Positions 51,780 through 62,800 of a stretch of DNA of 64,000 nt are shown piece after piece. The position numbers and the translations under genes were made by a program. Under the pieces are notes generated by a model. That model did not search any database. It was not told the origin of the DNA and saw nothing but the letters and a program-made list of their open reading frames with translations. How positions within the stretch are numbered: position 1 is the stretch's first letter; every line of letters begins with the position of its first letter. This DNA is from Coprousia sp963931435 (GTDB taxonomy: Bacteria > Actinomycetota > Coriobacteriia > Coriobacteriales > Coriobacteriaceae). The stretch covers positions 434,001 to 498,000 of the forward strand of contig OZ007012.1 in the NCBI GenBank assembly GCA_963931435.1, in the 5' to 3' direction.

Positions 51780-52014
51780 GGTGCTCCTTGGGTGCCTCGG
51801 GGTTGACGACCCTATTGTAGGCGGAGACGCGTGCCGGGCGCGCGGGCGCCGTCCCGCCCGCTTCCTCCTGTGGGGCGGCGGCCCATCCGGTGGGGCCGGA
51901 GTGTGGCTCCGGGGCGCGTCTTGCTCTCGTTTTTCCGTGACGGAGGGGGAAATGAAGGTAAAGTAGAGGGCGTCCCCATGCCCTGGACGGGCGCGAGCGA
52001 GAAGGAGCAGCCCT

Positions 52015-53379
52015 ATGGCCATCACCCCTGCAGAGATCGCCGAGACCCGCGGCATGGTCGCGGAGCAGAACCTCGACATTCGCACCATCACCATGGGCAT
52101 CTCGCTCGCGAGCTGCGCCGACGAGGACATGGACCGGATGTGCGCCAAGGTCTACGACCGCGTGACCGGTTGCGCCGAGCGCCTGGTCGAGACGGCCGAG
52201 GACCTCGAGCGCGAGTACGGCATCCCCATCGTCAACAAGCGCGTCGCGGTGACGCCGGTGGCGCAGATCGCCGCCGCCTGCGCGGACGAGGACCTGACGC
52301 CCATCGCCCATGCGCTCGACCGCGCTGCCGAGACCCTCGGCATCGACTACCTGGGCGGCTTCTCGGCGCTCGTGCACAAGGGCATGGGCGACGCCGACCG
52401 CCGCCTCATGGATTGCATCCCCGAGGCGCTCGCCGGCACCACGCGCGTGTGCTCGAGCGTCAACGTGGCGAGCCTGCGCGCCGGCATCAACATGGACGCC
52501 GTGCTCAAGGTCGCCGAGCTCGTGCGCCGCGCGGCCGAGCTCACGGCCGACGAGGACTCCGTGGGCGCGTCCAAGTTCGTGGTCTTCGCCAACATGGTGG
52601 AGGACTCGCCCTTCATGGCGGGCGCCGTCCACGGCACCGGCGAGGCCGACGCCGTCATCAACGTGGGCGTATCGGGTCCGGGCGTCATGGCGGCGGCGCT
52701 GGAGCAGCTCCCCGCGTCGGCGAGCATGATGGAGGTCGCCGAGCAGATCAAGAAGACGGCCTTCAAGATCACCCGCGCCGGCGAGCTCATGAGCCGCGAG
52801 GCGGCGCGCCGCCTGGGTGTGGAGAAGGGCATCGTGGACCTCTCGCTCGCGCCGACGCCGGCCGTGGGCGACTCGGTGGCCCGCATCCTGGAGATCATCG
52901 GCGTGGGCACCTGCGGCGGCCCCGGCACCACGGCGGCGCTCGCCCTGCTCAACGACTGCGTCAAGAAGGGCGGCGTCATGGCGACGAGCTCGGTGGGCGG
53001 CCTCTCGGGCGCGTTCATCCCCGTCTCGGAGGACGCCGGCATGATCGCCGCGGTCGAGGCGGGCGCCCTCTCGCTCGAGAAGCTCGAGGCCATGACCTGC
53101 GTGTGCTCGGTGGGCCTCGACATGATCGCCATCCCCGGTGACACGAGCGTCGAGGCCATCGCCGGCATCATCGCCGACGAGATGGCGATCGGCGTCATCA
53201 ACAACAAGACGACGGCGGTGCGCATCATCCCCGCGATCGGCAAGGGCGTGGGCGATTCCGTGGAATACGGCGGGCTCTTCGGCCGCGCGCCGATCATGCC
53301 GGTCAACCCGCATGCGGGCACCGTCTTCGCCCACCGCGGCGGCCGCTTCCCCGCGCCTTTGAACTCCCTCAAGAACTAG
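52015..53379 (+). CDS. UPF0210 / PFL-family protein (DUF711)
   Basis: 454 residues. The N-terminus reads NLDIRTITMGISLASCADED and the body has the conserved EDSPFMAGAVHGTGEAD, NVGVSGPGVM, GTCGGPGTTAALALLNDCVK and CVCSVGLDMIAIPGDT. UPF0210 proteins have a fold related to glycyl-radical (PFL-like) barrels without the radical site; the biochemical role is unknown. In many genomes an ACT-domain protein (UPF0237) precedes it, but none is seen here. GAAGGAG lies eight bases before ATG 52015. Confidence 0.9.
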   Translation: MAITPAEIAETRGMVAEQNLDIRTITMGISLASCADEDMDRMCAKVYDRVTGCAERLVETAEDLEREYGIPIVNKRVAVTPVAQIAAACADEDLTPIAHALDRAAETLGIDYLGGFSALVHKGMGDADRRLMDCIPEALAGTTRVCSSVNVASLRAGINMDAVLKVAELVRRAAELTADEDSVGASKFVVFANMVEDSPFMAGAVHGTGEADAVINVGVSGPGVMAAALEQLPASASMMEVAEQIKKTAFKITRAGELMSREAARRLGVEKGIVDLSLAPTPAVGDSVARILEIIGVGTCGGPGTTAALALLNDCVKKGGVMATSSVGGLSGAFIPVSEDAGMIAAVEAGALSLEKLEAMTCVCSVGLDMIAIPGDTSVEAIAGIIADEMAIGVINNKTTAVRIIPAIGKGVGDSVEYGGLFGRAPIMPVNPHAGTVFAHRGGRFPAPLNSLKN

Positions 53380-53405
53380 CCGCGCGTCCGCGCGCATGCG
53401 AAACG

Positions 53406-53445
53406 CCCCGGCAGGCCCTGCGCACACAGGGACTGCCGGGGGCTA
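53406..53445. terminator. Bidirectional hairpin between UPF0210 and metH
   Basis: CCCCGGCAG pairs with CTGCCGGGG, and inner CCCTG with CAGGG, around a six-base loop. A short CTATTT follows on the plus strand. It can end both convergent transcripts. Confidence 0.65.
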
Positions 53446-53477
53446 TTTCATAGCGTTCGACCTTCTGTGCTGCGTCG

Positions 53478-56162
53478 CTATCCCAGGACCTGCTCGGCGA
53501 TGCGGGCGGATTCGGCGGCGTCCTTGACGTAGAAGTCCGCGCCGATCTGTTGCGCGTATTCGGGCGTGAGCACCGCGCCGCCCACCATGACCTTGGTCCG
53601 GGGCGCCTCGCGATGCAGCAGCTCGATGGTCTCGGCCATGGCCGGCACCGTGGTGGTCATGAGCGCCGAGAGGCCCGCGAGCCTCACGTCGTGGGCGCGC
53701 ACGCAGGCGAGGACCTCCTCCGGCGCCACGTCGCGCCCCAGGTCGTAGACGGTGTAGCCGTAGTTCTCCAGAAGCATCTTGACGATGTTCTTGCCGATGT
53801 CGTGGATGTCGCCCTTGACGGTGGCCAGCGCGACGGCGCCCTTGCCGGCGTCGGCCGCATCGGGCAGGGCGGCGCGGATGACGTCGAATCCGGCGCGCGC
53901 CGCCTCGGCCGAGGCCATGAGCTGCGGCAGGAAGAGCTTGCCGGCGTCGAAGAGGCGCCCCACCTCGTCGAGGGCGGGGATGAGGCACCCATCGATGACG
54001 GCCATGGGATCGGCGCCGTCTTGGGCGATCAGCTCCTCGACGGCGGCGCGCGTCTCGCCGCGCCGGCCCGTGATGACGAGGTGTCCGATATGCGCCGCCG
54101 GATCGTCGCCGGCGCCGTCCGCGGCCGGGTCCTGGGCTGCCGTGTCGCCGCCCGCGACGGGGGAGGCGCTGACGGCCCCGGCTGAGGCCTCGGGGGAGGA
54201 GGTTCCGTCGGTCGTGGACGCGCCGGCCGAAGGCCCCCCGGGCGTCATGCCGCCCTCGACCGTCACGCCGCCGAATCCGATGGCGCCTCCTGCGCGCCCG
54301 CCCGCCGCGCCGCCCGCTGCGAGCTTGTAGGGGTCGGGCGCGGCGGCGTAGCGCTCGATGAAGGCTGCCGAGCCCGCGTCCTCGGCGTTGAGCACGCGGT
54401 AGCTGCGTATCACGTCCATGTAGCGCGCCGAGCCGGGATTCATGATGGGCGCATCGAGCCCTGCGCCGAGCGCCGCGGCCAGGAAGGTGGCGTTCAGAAG
54501 CTCGCGCGCCGGCAGCCCGAAGCTCACGTTGGAGACGCCGAGCGTGGTCGCCACGCCCAGCTGCTCCTTCACGAGCGCCACGGCGCGCAGGATCTCGCGC
54601 ACCTGCGCCTGGTTGGTGGAGGCCGTCATGACGAGGCAGTCGATGAGCAGGCGCTCGCGGGGGACGCCCGCTTTCTCAGCGGCCTCGACGATGCGCCGCG
54701 CGATGGCCAGGCGCCCTTCAGCGGTCTCGGGGATGCCCCCCTCGTCCAGCGTGAGGCCCACCACGCAGGACCCGTAATGGGCGGCGACGGGCAGGACGGC
54801 GGCGAGGCTCTCGGCCGAGCCGTTCACCGAGTTGATGAGGGCGCGGCCGGGATAGCGCCGCACGGCCGCCTCGATGGCGACCGGATCGGTCGAGTCGAAC
54901 TGCAGCGGCAGCGTGATGGCCGCCTGCAGCTCCTCGCTCACGCGCTGCATCATCTGCTCCTCGTCGATGCCGGGAAGGCCCACGTTCACGTCGAGGATGT
55001 CGGCGCCCTGCTCCTGCTGGCTGATGCCCTGTGCGACGATGTAGTCGATGTCGCCCGAGCGCAGGGCCGCCTGCAGGCGCTTCTTGCCGGTGGGGTTGAT
55101 GCGCTCGCCGATGACCGCCACGTGCCCGGCGCCGGCGGGCAGGGCGAGATAGGCCTGCGGGCCCGCGACGGCGAACGCGGGTGCGACCGCGCGGGGCGCC
55201 GGCTTCCGGTCGCGCACGATGTCGGCGAGCAGGCGCGTGAAGGCGGGCGTGGTGCCGCAGCAGCCCCCGATGACGGCGACTCCGTCCTCCACCATGCGCG
55301 CCACGTCGGCGGCGTAGGCCTCGGGCTCGATGGCGTAGACCGTGCGGCCCTCCTCCACATGGGGGAGCCCCGCGTTGGCCTGGACCATGACCGGCTTGGC
55401 GCACACGGCGAGCATGCGCTGGATGAAGGGGCGGATCTCGGCGGGACCGAGCGAGCAGTTGATGCCCACCACGTCGGCGCCGAGGGCGTCGAGCGTGGCT
55501 GCCGCCGCCTCGGGGCTCGTGCCCAGGAAGGTGCGGCCGTCCGCCTCGAAGGTCATGGTGCAGAAGACCGGCAGGCGCGTCTGCTCCTTGGCGGCGAGCA
55601 CCGCGGCGCGCGCCTCGGCCAGATCGGCCATGGTCTCGATGATGATGAGATCGGCGCCGGCGGCTTCGGCGGCGCGCGCCTGCTCGGCGAAGAGCGCGTA
55701 GGCGTCATCGAAGGAGAGCGTGCCCAGCGGGTGCATGAGGGCGCCGGTGGGGCCGATGTCGCCGGCGACGTAGCGCGCCCCCGCCTGCCGGGCGCAGCGC
55801 ACAGCCGCCTCGAACACCTCGGCGACCGTGGCGTCTCCGGCGAGCTTGAGCGCGTTGGCGCCGAACGTGTTGGTGGTGATGACCTCGGCGCCGGCCTCCA
55901 CGTAGGCGGCGTGCACGCGCGTGATGGCCTCCGGATCGGTGAGGTTGAGCATCTCCGGGCGCGCGCCCGCGGCGAGCCCCGCCGCCTGGAGCATCGAACC
56001 CATGCCGCCGTCGAACAGCAGGTGACGGCGCCCCTCCAGGACTGCGCGCAGGTCGGCGTCGGTGATGCGCAGGGTATCCAGGGTGCGCGGATGCCAGGCG
56101 GCGCCCGCCTTCAGGCGCGCGGTGAGGGGAGCCGGTTGCAGATACGTAGCGGTATCGGGCAC
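53478..56162 (-). CDS. metH: Cobalamin-dependent methionine synthase without reactivation domain
   Basis: 894 residues from GTG 56162, fixed by AAGGAGG six bases upstream. The order is the homocysteine-binding barrel (LLFDGGMGSMLQAAGL, NCSLGP and the zinc-site GGCCGTTP), the pterin-binding barrel (VIGERINPTGKKRL, ADILDVNVGLPGIDE, SVNGSAES), then a Gly/Ala-rich linker of about 70 residues near 620-690. A helical cap and the B12-binding domain follow, with DIHDIGKN (the DxHxxG His ligand). E. coli MetH has about 1227 residues because it also carries a C-terminal activation domain; here that part is a separate gene upstream. It methylates homocysteine using 5-methyltetrahydrofolate. Confidence 0.93.
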   Translation of the reverse strand: MPDTATYLQPAPLTARLKAGAAWHPRTLDTLRITDADLRAVLEGRRHLLFDGGMGSMLQAAGLAAGARPEMLNLTDPEAITRVHAAYVEAGAEVITTNTFGANALKLAGDATVAEVFEAAVRCARQAGARYVAGDIGPTGALMHPLGTLSFDDAYALFAEQARAAEAAGADLIIIETMADLAEARAAVLAAKEQTRLPVFCTMTFEADGRTFLGTSPEAAAATLDALGADVVGINCSLGPAEIRPFIQRMLAVCAKPVMVQANAGLPHVEEGRTVYAIEPEAYAADVARMVEDGVAVIGGCCGTTPAFTRLLADIVRDRKPAPRAVAPAFAVAGPQAYLALPAGAGHVAVIGERINPTGKKRLQAALRSGDIDYIVAQGISQQEQGADILDVNVGLPGIDEEQMMQRVSEELQAAITLPLQFDSTDPVAIEAAVRRYPGRALINSVNGSAESLAAVLPVAAHYGSCVVGLTLDEGGIPETAEGRLAIARRIVEAAEKAGVPRERLLIDCLVMTASTNQAQVREILRAVALVKEQLGVATTLGVSNVSFGLPARELLNATFLAAALGAGLDAPIMNPGSARYMDVIRSYRVLNAEDAGSAAFIERYAAAPDPYKLAAGGAAGGRAGGAIGFGGVTVEGGMTPGGPSAGASTTDGTSSPEASAGAVSASPVAGGDTAAQDPAADGAGDDPAAHIGHLVITGRRGETRAAVEELIAQDGADPMAVIDGCLIPALDEVGRLFDAGKLFLPQLMASAEAARAGFDVIRAALPDAADAGKGAVALATVKGDIHDIGKNIVKMLLENYGYTVYDLGRDVAPEEVLACVRAHDVRLAGLSALMTTTVPAMAETIELLHREAPRTKVMVGGAVLTPEYAQQIGADFYVKDAAESARIAEQVLG

Positions 56163-56369
56163 GAAAACCTCCTTGGGTCATCGTCGGGCGACGCGGTGCG
56201 ACAACCTATCACGATACCGCATGCGCGCCGGCCCTGCATGGTGCCTGAGCATGTTGAACACATTGGAAACGTCTGCGGCCAGAAGGCCCCTCGGGGGCTC
56301 GCGCGCTGATTGCGGCGCGCGCAAGGCGCCGCGTCCGCGGCAGGAGGGTACTGCCGGGCGCGCCGGCCG

Positions 56370-57236
56370 TCAGGCGCGCCAGCAGCGCGCGCCGCGGGCG
56401 CGGAAGGCGCATCCCGCGCGCAGCCGGCAGCCCCGGCAGGTGCGGGAGGCGTCCTGGCCGGCCGCATCCCCCTCGAAGAGCCCGAAGACCGCGGTGATGC
56501 TCTTGGAGGGGATCATGAGGGCCGACGGCGTGAGGGCGATGCCGAGTGCGCGCCGCGCGTCCAGCGCGTCGAGCAGGCTTGGCTGGGCGTCGAGCGGGCA
56601 GTCGCCGTACCCGCAGGAGAAGCGGCTGTTGCCCGTGAGGCCCCAAGGGGCTGCGGCGCGCTTGGCGTCCGCGTCCACGGCTTCGGCGGCCGCCTCGACG
56701 AGGGCGGAGAGGCCCGCGTCGAGCACCGCCGCGCGCAGCGCGTCGCGTCCGGCGCCGGCGCGCAGGGCGCGCTCGCTCTCCATCCCTAGGGTGACGGCGA
56801 GCACCACGGCGGCGCGGGCGTCCTTCAGGTGGCGGAAGATGGAGCGGCCGGTGAGCACCACGGCGGTGCCGGAAAGGCGGATGCAGGGCAGGCCCTGTCC
56901 ATCGAGCCCGCCGGCGTCCACGGGAAAGACCCGGCTCGCGCCGCGCGCGACGAACGTCCGCTCCGCGTCGGCGAATACCTCCTCGATTCGCGCTGCGAGC
57001 GCGGGCTCGATATCCTGCCCGGCGTAACCCAGGTAGCGCAGGGCCTCGGCGCGGTCGATGCGCGCCCGGCCGAGCACGCGGACACCGGACGGATCGCATG
57101 CGTCCCCACAGGTCGCGTCAGCGTCTCCATCCAGCCGGTAGCGGACGGGTGCGGCGAGCTCGTCGGGGAGGGACCAAGCCGGCCGGCCGCCTCCCTCGGG
57201 CGCGTCCGCGCGACGGACCGGTTCCATCGGGCTCAC
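56370..57236 (-). CDS. Methionine synthase activation-domain protein
   Basis: 288 residues from GTG 57236, which overlaps the metF stop by GTGA (ATG 57227 is an alternative). It resembles the free-standing activation domain of MetH: RIDRAEALRYLGYAGQDIEP near residue 55, the long helix region around residues 150-200, GNSRFSCGYGDCPLDAQ and TPSALMIPSKSITAVFGL. A C-terminal Cys cluster (CRGCRLRAGC, FRARGARC) suggests an iron-sulfur site as in corrinoid activation proteins. It would use SAM and an electron to rescue the oxidised cobalamin of metH, encoded next in the operon. The first 50 residues are poorly conserved. Confidence 0.8.
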   Translation of the reverse strand: MSPMEPVRRADAPEGGGRPAWSLPDELAAPVRYRLDGDADATCGDACDPSGVRVLGRARIDRAEALRYLGYAGQDIEPALAARIEEVFADAERTFVARGASRVFPVDAGGLDGQGLPCIRLSGTAVVLTGRSIFRHLKDARAAVVLAVTLGMESERALRAGAGRDALRAAVLDAGLSALVEAAAEAVDADAKRAAAPWGLTGNSRFSCGYGDCPLDAQPSLLDALDARRALGIALTPSALMIPSKSITAVFGLFEGDAAGQDASRTCRGCRLRAGCAFRARGARCWRA

Positions 57237-58105
57237 GCGCGCCCAAGCGCGCTCATGGCGGCGCGCGCCACGCTCGGCCGGTTCATGGTGTAGACGTGGA
57301 GGCCGTCGACGCCGTGTTCGGCGAGGTCGACAAGCTGGCGGCAGGCGTAGTCGATGCCCGCGGCCATGAGGCTCTCGGCGTCGTCCTCGTAGCGCGCGAG
57401 CAGCTTGATGACGGGCGAGGGCAGCGACGCGCCGCACATGAACACCATGCGGCTCACCTGCTGCTTGCTCATGAACGGCATGATGCCGCAGGTGATGGGC
57501 ACGGTGATGCCGGCGGCGTCGGCGAGCTCGCGGAAGCGGTAGAAATAGTCGTTGTCGAAGAAGAGCTGCGTCACCAGGAAGCGCGCGCCGGCGTCCTGCT
57601 TGGCGCGGAGGTGCCGCACGCTCAGGGCGAGGTCGTCGCATTCGATATGGCCTTCCGGGTAGGCGGCCGCGCCCACGCAGAAGCCGGCGTCGACGAGGGT
57701 GGGGATGAGGTCGGCGGCGTAGCGGAAATCGCCGGCCGGGGCGCCGTCGGCGTCCTGGGGGATGTCACCGCGCAGCGCGAGCACGTTTTCCACCCCGGCG
57801 GCGCGGTAGCTCTCCACGCGCGCGGCCAGCGCGTCGCGCGTCATGCCGATACAGGTCATATGCGCCACAGCGCTCACGCCGAAATCGCGGTCGATCATCG
57901 CGGCGATCTGCGCGGTGGAACCCGCGTTGCCCGAGCCGCCGGCTGAGCAGGTCACGCTGATGAAGTCGGGGCCCAGCGCGCAGAGCTTATCGGCGGCCGT
58001 GCGCGCGTGGTCGAGGGTGAGCTCGCCTTTGGGCGGGAACATCTCAAAGGAAACGGGGATGCGTCCGGCGGCGCGCGCGTCGGCGAAGATGGCGTCTACT
58101 CTCAT
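57233..58105 (-). CDS. metF: 5,10-methylenetetrahydrofolate reductase
   Basis: 290 residues from ATG 58105 (AAAGGG upstream). MetF motifs are VSFEMFPPKGE at the start, FISVTCSAGGSGN, HMTCIGMTRDAL, NVLALRGDIPQD, FLVTQLFFDNDYFYRF and ITCGIMPFMSKQQ. It reduces methylene-tetrahydrofolate to 5-methyltetrahydrofolate, the methyl donor for metH. Order on the minus strand is metF, activation protein, metH: a complete one-carbon to methionine unit. The 184-bp gap upstream holds the probable promoter; no SAM or cobalamin riboswitch was recognised. Confidence 0.95.
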   Translation of the reverse strand: MRVDAIFADARAAGRIPVSFEMFPPKGELTLDHARTAADKLCALGPDFISVTCSAGGSGNAGSTAQIAAMIDRDFGVSAVAHMTCIGMTRDALAARVESYRAAGVENVLALRGDIPQDADGAPAGDFRYAADLIPTLVDAGFCVGAAAYPEGHIECDDLALSVRHLRAKQDAGARFLVTQLFFDNDYFYRFRELADAAGITVPITCGIMPFMSKQQVSRMVFMCGASLPSPVIKLLARYEDDAESLMAAGIDYACRQLVDLAEHGVDGLHVYTMNRPSVARAAMSALGRA

Positions 58106-58289
58106 GAAGCACCCTTTCTATCGGGGCGGGAAAATGAGAGCATCATACATCCCGCCACGCGCATCTCATATCTACGCGCAGTTCCCGAAACCCAACGTTC
58201 ACGAGCGGCCCCGAGATGCGGCGATGCCAGGCGTTTCCGTTTCGGCTGCGGATCGGTTGCGGCTTTGAACGCCGGGCCCGGGGCGTGCG

Positions 58290-59786
58290 CTATGCGAGCC
58301 CGAGCTCCGCGGCAAGCTCTTGCGCGCAGGCCAGCGCGTCGGCGATGGCGCTCACCACGAGCGTCGCCCCCGAGCGCGCGTCGCCGCAGGCCCAGATGCC
58401 GCCGGTGGGCGCCGGCACGGCCGCTTCGAGCGCGCAGCGATGGCTGCCGGGAGCCTCCATCACGGGCAGCGGTCGGCCCGCGCCGGGCTCGGGCAGCGCG
58501 ACGCCCCAGGTATGCAGCAGCTCGGTCTCGGGCCCGGTGAAGCCGCAGGCGATGAGCACCAGCTGGGCGGGGATGCTGCGCTCGGTGCCGGGGATGCGCT
58601 CGGGCGCCCCGCCCGACCAATCCAGGTCGACCACGGTGAGCGCGCGCACGCGCCCCTCCTCGTCGGTTTCGAACGAGAGCGTGTCCACGCCCCACGCGCG
58701 CATCTCGCCACCCATGAGGGCGATGGCCTCCTCTTGGCCGTAGTCGGTCTTCTTGACCTCGGGCCATTGCGGCCAGGGATTGGACGGCAGGCGCGCGGCG
58801 GGCGGCTCGGGCATGACCTCGATCTGGCGTACGCTGGCGGCCCCTTGCCGCACGGCGGTCGCCACGCAGTCGTTGCCGGTGTCGCCGCCGCCGATCACCA
58901 CCACGTCGCGCCCCGCAGCGGAGACCTCCGGCGCGCCGCCGTCGAGCAGCGTGCGCGTGCTCGCGGTCAGGTAGGTGAGCGCCGGCACCACGCCCGCCGC
59001 GTCGGCGCCGGGCACGGCGAGCATGCGGGCCTGCCGCGCTCCGGCGGCGAGCACCACGGCCCGGTGGTCGGCGGCGAGCGCCGCGGCGACCGCCGGGTTG
59101 GCGGCGTCGGTTTCGAGCGCGAACGCGATGCCGCGCTCGCGCATGAGCTCGACCCGGCGCTCGACCACACCCTTATCGAGCTTCATGGCGGGGATGCCGT
59201 ACATGAGCAGGCCGCCTGCCCGGTCGGCGCGCTCCACCACGGTCACGCGCGCCCCGCGGCGGGCGAGCTCCCAGGCGCAGGCCAGGCCGGCGGGGCCGGA
59301 TCCCACCACGGCGACGCGCGGGGCGTCCGCCGCGGGCGCCCCGGTAAACGGGGCGGGTCCGCCGTGCGCCCATTCCCAGTCCGAGATGGCCCGCTCGGTG
59401 TCGTGGATGGCCGTGGGCTCGCCCTCCACCGTGCCCAGGTTGCACGCGACCTCGCACGGCGCGGGGCACACGCGGCTCGTGAACTCGGGCAGCGGCGAGG
59501 TGAGCGCCAACCGCTCGGCGGCCTCGGCCCAGCGGCCGCGCCAGACCAGATCGTTCCACTCGGGGATCAGGTTGTGCAGCGGGCAGCCCGACGAGCGCGC
59601 CCGGCCGAAGGGGTGGCCCGCCTGGCAGAACGCCACGCCGCACATCATGCAGCGGCTCGCCTGCTCCCGCCGCTCCTTTTCATCGAGTTCCACGTAGAGC
59701 TCGGCGTAGTCCCGCGTGCGCTCGGCTACGGGGCGCAGGGCGTGGGTCTTGCGCTCCACCTGCAAAAACGCTCCGGGCTTTCCCAT
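58290..59786 (-). CDS. gltD: Glutamate synthase small subunit
   Basis: 498 residues. The N-terminal part carries two Fe-S cluster Cys groups (CMMCGVAFC with SSGCPLHNLIP, and CPAPCEVACNLG). The FAD-binding GSGPAGLACAWELARRG and NAD(P)H-binding GGGDTGNDCVA follow, with a C-terminal GDARSGATLVVSAIADA. It feeds electrons to GltB for glutamate formation from glutamine and 2-oxoglutarate. It is downstream of gltB, 37 bases after its stop. Confidence 0.95.
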   Translation of the reverse strand: MGKPGAFLQVERKTHALRPVAERTRDYAELYVELDEKERREQASRCMMCGVAFCQAGHPFGRARSSGCPLHNLIPEWNDLVWRGRWAEAAERLALTSPLPEFTSRVCPAPCEVACNLGTVEGEPTAIHDTERAISDWEWAHGGPAPFTGAPAADAPRVAVVGSGPAGLACAWELARRGARVTVVERADRAGGLLMYGIPAMKLDKGVVERRVELMRERGIAFALETDAANPAVAAALAADHRAVVLAAGARQARMLAVPGADAAGVVPALTYLTASTRTLLDGGAPEVSAAGRDVVVIGGGDTGNDCVATAVRQGAASVRQIEVMPEPPAARLPSNPWPQWPEVKKTDYGQEEAIALMGGEMRAWGVDTLSFETDEEGRVRALTVVDLDWSGGAPERIPGTERSIPAQLVLIACGFTGPETELLHTWGVALPEPGAGRPLPVMEAPGSHRCALEAAVPAPTGGIWACGDARSGATLVVSAIADALACAQELAAELGLA

Positions 59787-59823
59787 GTTGCATCCTCTCC
59801 GTCTCGCGCCCGTCCGGGCGCGT

Positions 59824-62800
59824 CTAGTCCTTCATCTGCTCGAACGCCTGCTCCAGGGCCTCGTCGTGCGTGGCGCCGGCGTGCTCGGCGGCGGCCACGA
59901 TCTGCATCACGCGCTCGTAGTCGCGCGGGACCACCTTCACGAAGGCGTCCGCCACGCGCTCGAAGCGGTAGAGCATCTTGATGCCGCGCGGGCTCTGCGT
60001 GATGTGCACGTGCTGGTCGATGAGGTCGCGAATCTCGGCCAGCTCGGCTTCGCTCGGGCGGCGCAGCGCCACGTTCTCGCGGTTCACGCGCGCGGCGAGC
60101 GTGCCGTATTCGTCGAAGATGTAGGCGACCCCGCCCGTCATGCCGGCGGCGAAGTTGGGGCCCACCTCGCCCAAGATGAGCGCCATGCCGCCCGTCATGT
60201 ACTCGCAGCCGTGCGCGCCCACGCCCTCGACCACCACGGTGGCGCCCGAGTTGCGCACGCAGAAGCGCTGGCCGGCGCGCCCGTTCACAAAGCCGCGCCC
60301 GCCCGTGGCGCCCATGAAGGCGACGTTGCCCACGATGATGTTCTCATCGAACTTGTAGCTGGCGTTCTCGGGCGGCCGCACTGAAACCACGCCGCCCGAG
60401 AGCCCCTTGCCGAAGTAGTCGTTGGCATCGCCCTCGACGTTGAGCGTGATGCCGCGGGGCAGAAACGCGCCGAAGCTCTGGCCCGCCGACCCCGTGCAGT
60501 CGATGGTGATCGAGCCGTCGGGCAGCCCCTCCGGGTGCGCGGCGGTGACGGCGTGGCCCAGCAACGTGCCCACGCAGCGGTTGACGTTGGCGATGTCGGC
60601 GCTGAAGCGCACCGGGACGAGATGGCGGCGCGCCTCGGCGGTAAGCGGGATGAAGAGGGTGGCGTCGAGCGTGCGCTCAAGCCCGGCGTCCGCGGCCATG
60701 GCCGGCAGGTAGTGCGGCGCGTCCGCCCCGGGAATGTGCGCGCCGAACGCGCAGGAGCCGGGGGCGAGCACGCAGCTGAGGTCGATGAGCTCGGTTTTCG
60801 GGTTGCCCGCCACCGCCACCTGCCGCAGGCACTCGGGGTGGCCCACCATCTCCTCCACGGTGCGGAAGCCCAGCTGCGCCATGATACCGCGCAGCTGCTC
60901 GGCCACGAAGAGCATGAAGCGCTCCACGTGCTCGGGCTTGCCGGCGAAGCGGTGGCGCAGCCGGCAGTTCTGCGTGGCGATGCCCGCCGGGCAGGTATCG
61001 CGCTGGCAGTCGCGCTGCATGAGGCAGCCCATGGCGATGAGCGGCATGGTCGCGAAGCCGAACTCCTCGGCGCCCAGCAGGCACGCCACCGCCACGTCGG
61101 TGCCGTCCATGAGCTTGCCGTCCGCCTCCAGCACCACGCGCGAGCGCAGGCCGTTTTGCAGCAGGGTCTGCTGCGTCTCGGCCAGGCCCAGCTCGAGCGG
61201 CAGGCCCGCGTGCCAGATGGAGTCGCGCGGCGCCGCGCCCGAGCCGCCGTTATGGCCCGAGATCAAGATCTTGTTGGCGCCGCCCTTGGCCACGCCCGTG
61301 GCGATGGTGCCCACGCCCGCCTCGGAGACGAGCTTCACGCTGACGCGGGCCTCGGGGTTGGCGCAGGAGAGGTCGAAGATGAGCTCCGCCAGGTCCTCGA
61401 TGGAGTAGATGTCGTGGTGCGGCGGGGGCGAGATGAGCCCGATGCCGGGGGTGGACTGGCGCACGCGCGCGATCTGGGGGTAGACCTTCTTGCCCGGCAG
61501 ATGCCCGCCCTCGCCGGGCTTGGCGCCCTGGGCCATCTTGATCTGGATCTCGGTTGCCGAGGCGAGGTAGCGGCTCGTCACGCCGAAGCGCCCCGAGGCA
61601 ACCTGCTTGATGGCCGAACGGGTCGAATCCCCGTTGGCCAGCGGCGTCTCGCGCCGCGGGTCCTCGCCGCCCTCGCCGGAGTTGGAGCGGCCGTGCAGCC
61701 GGTTCATGGCGATGGCCATGCACTCGTGCGCCTCCTGGCTGATCGAGCCGAAGGACATGGCGCCGGTGTTGAAGCGCGTCACGATGCTGCGCGCGCTCTC
61801 CACCTCCTCCAGCGGCACGGGGGCGCGTCCGGACGCGTCGAAGTCGATGAGGTCGCGCAGGCGCACGGCGCGCCCGGGACGGTGCACGTGGTCGCTGTAG
61901 GCCAGAAACGTCTCGAACGAATCGGTGCGCACGGCCTGCTGCAAGAGGTAGATGGTATCGGGGTCGATGAGGTGGTCCTCGCCGCCGGCCGGGCGCCATT
62001 TGGTGAGGCCCAGGGTGGGCAGGGCCTCCGGCGCGGGCGCGGCCGCCAGCCGGCGCGCCGCCGCGTAGCGCTCGCGCAGCTCCTGCTCCAGCGCCTCGAC
62101 GGTAAGGCCGCCCACGCGGGAGATGGTGCCGGTGAAGTAGCGGTCGACGAGGGTATCGGCCAGGCCCACCGCCTCGAAGATCTGCGCCGAGTGGTAGCTC
62201 TGGGCGGTGGAGATGCCCATCTTGGACATGATGGCCACCATGCCCGCCACCGCGGCGCGGTTGTAGTTGGCGATGCCCTCCTCCGCCGTGAGCGGGCGGC
62301 CGGCGCCATCGGTGAGGTCGCCGCCGCGCGCCAGGCGCGCGATCTGCGCGTGCGCCTCGTACGGCAGGATGGCGCTCGCCGAGTAGCCCACCAGCGCGGC
62401 GAGGTCGTGGGCCGATACCGCATCGCCCGCCTCCACCACGATGTCGGCGAAGGTGCGCAGGCCCGAGCGGATGAGGCTGTTGTGCACGGCTCCCACCGCC
62501 AGCAGCGAGGGGATGGGGACCTCGCCGCCGCCGGCGCGGTCGGAGAGCACCACGATGTTCACGCCGGCGCGCACGGCCTCCTGCACGGCGCGCCCCAGCT
62601 CCTCGAGCGCCTGCTCAAGGGCGCCGGCGGGCGCGTCGGCGGCAAAGACGGCGCGGAAGCGGCGCGCCGTGAAGCCCGTGCGCCGGATAGCGAGGATGCG
62701 CGCGAGGTCGTCGGCGGTGATGAGCGGGCTTTCCAGCCGCACCAGGCGGCAGGCGCCGCGCGAATCCTCCAAGAGGTTCCCGTGGTTTCCCAGGTAGAGC

